From the NCBI RefSeq assembly GCF_019059575.1, contig NW_024882719.1, positions 147,954 through 211,953 of the forward strand: a stretch of DNA of 64,000 nucleotides, read 5' to 3'. Positions 59,039-64,000 of the stretch are shown here, in pieces (position 1 is the first letter of the stretch; each line of letters begins with the position of its first letter). This DNA is from Amphibalanus amphitrite (lineage: Eukaryota > Arthropoda > Thecostraca > Balanomorpha > Balanidae). Below the pieces are notes generated by a model, which worked only from the letters and a program-made list of their open reading frames with translations, did no database searches and was not told the origin of the DNA. The position numbers and the translations under genes are program-made.

Positions 59039-59645
59039 GACTGCGTTGTACCGGGGGACGCCTTTGTAGTGCGTGCACCTCGGCGTTGGTGTCTCCGGCG
59101 AAGTCCTTCATTTGTTTTTGTGTCGCCTCGTGTGCTTTGACAACTGAAATAGCCTTGGCTAGAGTCAAATCTGGCTCCTGTAGGAGACGCTTACGTACAG
59201 ACACGTCAGGGACTCCTAAAACGATTCTGTCTCTAATAAAACTGTCTTCTAGATCTCTGTAGTTGCAGGATTTGGCCAGTTTTCTCAATTCGGCTAGATA
59301 CAACTCAACGGGCTCTTCGTTTTCTTGGTTTCTTGAGTTAAATTTGTATCTTTCAAATGTCTCGTTTTTAGATCCCCCGCAGAACTCTTCGAACTTCTCA
59401 AGTACAGTCGCTAGTTTCTTTTGATCTTCTTCATTTGGACACAATCCGTCCAGTACGTTCAAGGCTTCAGGCCCCAAACATGTCAGTAGAGTCGCCACTT
59501 AAACATTTTCCGGCCTTTCATTTAAGCCGGTTGCGATCGAATAATTATCCCACTGTCTTTTCCATGTCTTCCACGGTGCAGCCAGAGAATCGGTCTTTGA
59601 CAGTGTCAGTGTCAGTGGTGGTGGAAGTGGAAATCCTTGCGCCAT
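58887..59645 (-). pseudogene. Gypsy gag with one internal stop codon
   Basis: The probable ATG is at 59645 (minus strand), with an N-terminal part rich in Pro, Leu and Thr followed by KTWKRQWDNY. An in-frame TAA at 59499-59501 interrupts it, and the frame stays open from there to 58887. The C-terminal part has two Cys/His knuckles: CKFCGRMHPFKKESC and CQACGRRNHFATKC. Gag would form the particle and bind element RNA. The stop makes this copy non-functional unless read through. The overlap with pol implies a +1 frameshift. Confidence 0.85.
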
Positions 59646-59698
59646 GTTTTATCAACTTATTGAGAGCTACTCACTTATTCATCTAAAGTAATAGGTTC

Positions 59699-59716
59699 AA
59701 TAAACTTCTGACACCA
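59699..59716 (-). promoter_or_regulatory. Primer-binding site of the gypsy element
   Basis: Directly inside the 5' LTR (minus strand) the sequence is TGGTGTCAGAAGTTTA, beginning with the TGG that pairs with a tRNA CCA end. The tRNA identity is not assigned. Confidence 0.75.
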
Positions 59717-59924
59717 TGTTACGTTTACTGTTAAAGCTGTGATTACTATCTAAGTAATATTATTCAGTTAATATTCAAGCAAGCAAAGTTCTCAATTCAT
59801 GATCTCTATATCTGTATTCTGGCTTATCTATCCCCGCATCGCCCAATAATACACACTTAGATTTTCTTATGTCGCGTGCTCTGTACGCAATGGGACCATC
59901 ACTTCATATATGATATATGACACA
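59717..59924 (-). repeat. 5' LTR of the gypsy element
   Basis: 208 bp, followed on the + strand by the target duplication CAGCC (59925-59929). It should hold the element's promoter, read on the minus strand, away from cuticle gene 4. Confidence 0.97.
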
Positions 59925-60006
59925 CAGCCTACATCTCCAGGCTAATCATTGCTGTGAAAAGTGGAACATCATTCTGTAGTCGTCTATACGTTGTCATAAA
60001 TTATAT

Positions 60007-60186
60007 GTCATCGCTGCTAAATTCACGTAAGGACACGCAGCACATTACTGAATCTTGCGCTGTATGCCAATTTTTTCCTCCATGCAGGCGACATTGACAA
60101 TGACTGAGACCGGTCGGACGTCCATTCGGCGAGTCTGTGACCCTGGCCGATAGATGGCCCTGCTGCAGCCTCAGCCGTATAAAGCC
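60007..60186 (+). promoter_or_regulatory. Upstream block and core promoter of cuticle gene 4
   Basis: TATAAA at 60178-60183; ATG at 60246. The block from about 60007 to 60120 is repeated at 63895-64000 at the window's right edge, and its right part (from GCAGGCGACATTG, 60087) is also upstream of gene 3. The conserved ~150 bp upstream is the best candidate for shared regulation of these copies. Confidence 0.75.
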
Positions 60187-60245
60187 AGTGGAGCTATCCA
60201 GCAGACACTCACAACACAGTCAGCCACCTCAAACAATCAGCAGAA

Positions 60246-61142
60246 ATGAACACTGTAAGTCGAAACGAGGAGTAGACTATTCTGGAAATCTGGAGTAATT
60301 CATATTGGTCTTTGTTCCATGAACATCTATGTATGCATCAACACTGAAGCTTTTGTTAGCTACTTCTGGCCATTTTGGGGTGTGTAAAACCAAAAATAAT
60401 TAACAGAGTATTCCGCACTCACGATCATCATCTTGCCTTTCCAGATCATCATCGTTGCCTGCCTTGTGGCTGTGGCCGCGGCCGCTCCCCAAATAAGCTA
60501 CCAGCCCAACCAGTACTCGGGTAGCCCCCAGCCGCTGATCAACATTCTTAGCCAGAGCTTCGAGCAGGACCCCAACACCGGCAACTACAAGCACAGCTAT
60601 CAGCAGGACAACGGACAGGCCGTAAGTAACGAGCAACACGCAAAGTCAGGAATACGGCAAAATTATATCCTTTCTATAGCAATGAGTCATAAGCAGTGCC
60701 TTTGTATAACGACATTCCAGCAATATTTAGCAATAAAGTAGTAAAATGAGCAAGATGAGACCAAACAAGATCATCCAAAATGAGCAAAGCGCAACCTGCG
60801 TGCGGATAAAATGGTAAATAAACAGTGGAGAGGCCTATGCTTTCACAAACTCTTTTAGTAACTTCGTACGTCTTTTTTCAGGTCGCCGAGGAGGGCAGCG
60901 TGTACCCGGGCCCGCAGCCGGAGACGGGCAGCATCACCCAGCAGGGCAACTTCCAGTTTGTCGGTGACGACGGCAACACCTACCAGATCTCGTACGTGGC
61001 CAGCGAGGGTGGTTTCCAGCCGCGAGGTGCCCACCTGCCCGTGGCGCCGGCTCAGATTCCCGAGTATGCCCAGCTGCGTCAGGAGCACCCGGAGCTCTTC
61101 TGGGCCGAGGGACAGCAGCCGCAGCAGCCCACCTACGTCTAG
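60246..61142 (+). CDS. RR-1 cuticle protein, gene 4
   Basis: Exons 60246-60254 (M-N-T), 60445-60621 and 60882-61142; GT-AG borders, phase 0, TAG stop; 148 residues. It has one more Ile codon at the start of exon 2 than gene 3 (III instead of II), from an ATC triplet gain at the acceptor side. Mature start APQISYQP. The RR-1 motif is exact, and exon 3 protein is identical to gene 3. In exon 2 the only other changes from gene 3 are Val to Ala at the mature start and Tyr to His (NYKHSYQQ). AATAAA at 61161-61166 is very close to the stop. Recent duplicate of gene 3, expected to have the same chitin-binding role. Confidence 0.96.
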
Positions 61143-62688
61143 TGGCGCAAAATGTGTTTAAATAAATATTTTTGATGTAAAATATATCATATATGGAGAA
61201 GTAAAACATCTCTATTCATGCAATAAGGTCCTAAAGACTCACACGAGTCGTCGATGAAGTTAAAGAATGGAACAAAAACTAATCCAGGATTGCTGGAACA
61301 CAATTCAAAATGAGAGTATCCTAAGCGGGAACTTTTCATCTTGATTTTATTTATTTCTTTTTTGTGTAATTGAAAAATGATTTATTTGTACATCTGGATG
61401 TCAAGACAGATTATGCCAGGTAAAACATCGGACGAGATTGGGATTCATCCTAGCTTTTTCATAGCCAATCGCCGGAGTCCCTCACCGTTCCGATCCTATA
61501 ACTGGGCTGGAGTTTTCACTTTTTTTTGTGAAACTTTTTCCTTTTTGAAATGAAATTGCCCTCACATGTGCACGTGGCGCGTGCCATCCCCTGCACCGCA
61601 CACCATTCGATAGCCCGTTCGATTTTCTACACGATGCTGTTTTCCCCGTGAAGATCGGGCCCACGGTTACCGAGATATTGCACGGGGACCAGACCCGTGT
61701 CGGGCAAATTTAGCCTTTTTTGCCCGTTTTTGCAAGCCGATTTATGCATGTACATAAAGTCTATGACGCGAATTTGCACTTTTCGGCCCGCGCCACGCGC
61801 TTGCTATCGACCCGATCGAACCGAGACCCCTCAAAGGCACGTTGTCCATTCTTGTTCTATAAAGTTGCGCAAATTTCAGCGCGCCAGGTGCAACAGCCTG
61901 ACCTGCAACCCGCGCTACGTAGCACCAAGTCGCGACCTCGGTAACAGACAGAACTCGTCACCACAAATAGTAGTATAGAAAATCACTTTTCATTTGCTTC
62001 AGATAATCCAAAATAATATCCGGCGCTAAAACTACAGCGTATATATCTTTGCCAGTGACTTTTAATGGTAAGGTAACACACTGGTGGATCGAGAGAGGCA
62101 GTCATGTTCGCTGCAGGGGGATGGGGGGGGCATACCCCGAAACAAAGTTTCTCCAAATTCCAAAAACTTGTCGGATTTCGATTCCTTATGCAATACTCCG
62201 GTTTAAAACAAACTTTGCACCATTACACTAGTTCGGGTTTTCGTTTCAATCTCGAACAACCGCAAATTTCCGTCGATTTCGGGCGCTGCGGGGGATGGTG
62301 CATTTGCCGCAAATGATCCCCCCTGTATCCGCCAGTGAAGTCATATGACCGACCCGACCACAGGTAACCCGAATCCGAAATGTGCAATTAATGAAGCCCC
62401 AGGAAGTTACATTGTAGTCCTGCTAGTTTATCTTCCCCTTGAAAGATCACTGGCAGTGAGAGATATGCGAAACTGCAACCTTTATAGGGCGGTGCAGAGG
62501 CTTACTAATGTGTTAGGTATGCCACGCCATCAAGATCCGTGACCTGACGATCGAAATATGTGGTCGGCGTCATACGATCTGGCTTCAATCAAAGGTCCGG
62601 TGTGTCATTTACATGAGCTCTCTTGGCCTGCACATTGCAATCGTGAAAACCCCGTCAGGGCGCGGCACCCACCTCTCGGTCGGGGATG
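61143..62688. other. 3' flank of cuticle gene 4; repeats, no gene
   Basis: The first ~125 bp match the 3' flank of gene 3. 61480-61980 is GC-rich and holds GCACGTGGCGCGTGCC and TTACCGAGATATTGC, weakly like the CACGTG-palindrome repeat family. 62081-62337 has CTGGTGGATCGAG and TGTATCCGCCAGTG ends with an internal G tract, a probable hAT-like relative of 53084-53242. No exon is recognised. Confidence 0.5.
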
Positions 62689-63420
62689 GTCAACCCGCGC
62701 CCCGCTGGGCTATCCAGCAATACGCACTCTGCTGGGAAAAGGGGGGGGAAGATTCTGCCCTCCCTGCCCATGCTTCCGAGCCGATTGTCGTAAAAAGAAA
62801 CGGGGAAACGACATTTGAAAGCTATCAACAAGACAGACATTTGGAGCCAAAATATTTTTCTTGAGTAGTTCAGAGGTCAAGTTAGGGTCAGGTCAAGGGT
62901 GCAAAATGCTAGTTTCTACATTATCGGCTTTGGAGCGCAGTTGGCAAAGAATCAACTGAGATTGATTACCTACCCAAAACGTGTTGTTAAGCTACCAGGG
63001 CATGAGATGTCATGCAAAGGTCAAGGTCAAGGTCAGTTCAGGTCAACTAGGCCGAAATATAGAAAAGGACATGTTCGGCACATGTTTTATGAGCCATTTT
63101 AATCATAGAATTGAATTGGCATACTCCATTAGTGATATGGACTATATATGGATGAACTTTAGGTCGAGGGCAGGCTAGGGTCAGGTCAAGTGAGGTCACG
63201 TTTTAAACTTTAAAGCTGATTAATTATTAACACCCTAAAAAGTCTGTCTGATGCAGTTTTTGACGAAAATCGAATCGTGCTATTTCGTTTACGTACGACG
63301 TCTAAAACTAAAAAAAAAATTGTGTGTCGTGACGTCGAAAATTAAAAAAAAGTCTACATTTCTTACCGACGGGTCCTAATAATTTGAACGTAAGTGCACA
63401 GGAACAACTTCTATAACATG
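62689..63420. mobile_element. TTAA-type element, left part, AGGTCA-rich
   Basis: GTCAACCCGCGCCCCGCTGGG at about 62689 matches the inverted right end of the 47727-49602 element (TTAA mutated to TCAA). The hairpin GGGGGGAAGATTCTGCCCTCC follows near 62743. Inside are GGTCAAGGTCA runs, including two overlapping TCAAGGTCA at 63021-63035. The other end is not clear. Confidence 0.6.
63021..63035 (+). promoter_or_regulatory. Two overlapping TCAAGGTCA sites
   Basis: TCAAGGTCA at 63021-63029 and 63027-63035 equals the extended monomer site of FTZ-F1/ERR-type nuclear receptors. It is inside a TTAA-type element about 1 kb upstream of the promoter block of the next cuticle gene copy. Binding is inferred. 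Confidence 0.35.
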
Positions 63421-63623
63421 CATTCCGAGTTTGTTTTTCAATAAACTCAAATTGTTCCATTTCATAACGATTAAAGAAAAAACAAAACAAACAAAATCAA
63501 TTTGTTGAATAAATACATATTTCGGCCAAAATCACAAATTAAACAAATGGCGGTTTAAAAGACATCGAAGAATCAAGCACATGCTTATTGTTACGTCTTG
63601 ATTCATTAAAATCTTAATATTGT

Positions 63624-64000
63624 ACAGGATTTCAAAGTTTTGCAATTCTTAAAGCGAAAATGGCGTGGCATGACGCTACTATAACATCATTTTCTTATTT
63701 GTTTTAGGGTACCAGGGGCAAACAAGGGCAAAACAGCTGTATGGGTTCTACGACCTCTCCTACATACATAGTTATGTATATGTTTGACACTGTAAGAAGG
63801 ATCATACGGACCGTATGGGCCTCAATACCGCCCCTATGATTCAAGCAACTAGGCGAGTGGGTTGAGGGCGCGATGGGCGCTATCAAAAACTATGTCAGCG
63901 CTGCTAAATTCACATAAGGACACGCAGCACATTACCGAATCTTGCGCTGTATGCCAATTTTCCCCCACGCAGGCGACATTGACAATGACGGAGACCGTCG
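63624..64000 (+). promoter_or_regulatory. Start of the next array unit: upstream block of a fifth cuticle gene (cut by window end)
   Basis: 63624-63865 repeats 52723-52958, and 63895-64000 repeats the block upstream of gene 4 (GCTGCTAAATTCAC, GGACACGCAGCACATTAC, GCAGGCGACATTGACAATGA). By analogy a TATA box and ATG would follow within about 200 bp to the right. The gene itself is not in the window. Confidence 0.75.

Larger units (their letters stand above)
53281..59924 (-). mobile_element. Ty3/gypsy LTR retrotransposon with nested non-LTR insertion
   Basis: Two 208-bp LTRs (TG...CA) bound the element, with the 5-bp target duplication CAGCC at 53276-53280 and 59925-59929. Coding order on the minus strand is gag with Cys-rich knuckles, protease, reverse transcriptase, RNase H and integrase, which is the Ty3/gypsy order. 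No envelope gene is present. The LTRs differ at three positions, so insertion was recent. A 1.9-kb non-LTR element interrupts pol. Confidence 0.96.
52959..59988. mobile_element. Outer inverted-repeat element hosting the gypsy insertion
   Basis: TATAGTCGACTACAGAATGATGTTCC at 52959 is inverted at 59963-59988 with one or two mismatches. These look like the two ends of one DNA element that was later split by the LTR retrotransposon and a small hAT-like element. What remains of its own body is short (about 125 bp on the left and 40 bp on the right), so it was a MITE. Confidence 0.6.

Overview
This window is arthropod nuclear DNA. The decisive signs are spliced genes with GT-AG introns, four cuticle-protein genes with a perfect Rebers-Riddiford (RR-1) chitin-binding motif, a spliced ZP-domain membrane protein, and dense eukaryotic transposons (APE-type non-LTR retrotransposons, a Ty3/gypsy LTR element, TTAA-flanked and TA-flanked DNA elements, a tRNA-derived SINE). 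A crustacean is my best guess, and a barnacle would fit, but the sequence alone does not fix the species. There are no operons, bacterial signals or CRISPR arrays.

Layout: 1-2.9 kb has no recognisable gene. 2.9-7.2 kb is a nearly complete CR1-like non-LTR retrotransposon (ORF1, then ORF2 with one frameshift) ending in a 202-bp CT run. 7.96-15.5 kb holds the last four exons of a ZP-domain gene: ZP-C module, furin-type cleavage site, one transmembrane helix, stop at 14651, polyA signal at 15535. Its largest visible intron carries a TA-flanked mariner-like foldback element. 15.6-37.3 kb has no gene I can support. It is a nest of repeats: a degenerate ~270-bp repeat, TTAA-ended piggyBac-like non-autonomous elements, a 3.1-kb element with ~340-bp inverted arms, a 0.94-kb GGGGAGAGTGGGG element and an A-B-A'-B' foldback.

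37.7-61.2 kb is a cluster of four RR-1 cuticle genes, all on the + strand, each with three exons: a three-codon first exon, a signal-peptide exon and a chitin-binding exon. The last 106 bp repeat the upstream block of the fourth gene, so the array continues past the window. Transposons fill the introns of gene 2 and the spacer between genes 3 and 4. That spacer has a four-layer nest: an outer inverted-repeat element, holding a small hAT-like element and a Ty3/gypsy element with 208-bp LTRs and a CAGCC target duplication, and inside the gypsy pol a 5'-truncated non-LTR element with its own 10-bp target duplication.

The genes fit one theme, the apical extracellular matrix: ZP membrane proteins shape it and RR-1 proteins bind its chitin. 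The most unusual feature is a clan of TTAA elements that share subterminal G-tract/C-tract hairpins and are packed with AGGTCA hexamers, including perfect inverted (IR1) and direct (DR1) arrangements and TCAAGGTCA sites. These look like sites for ecdysone-pathway nuclear receptors and lie among genes of a class normally controlled by the moulting cycle. That link is inference and needs testing.
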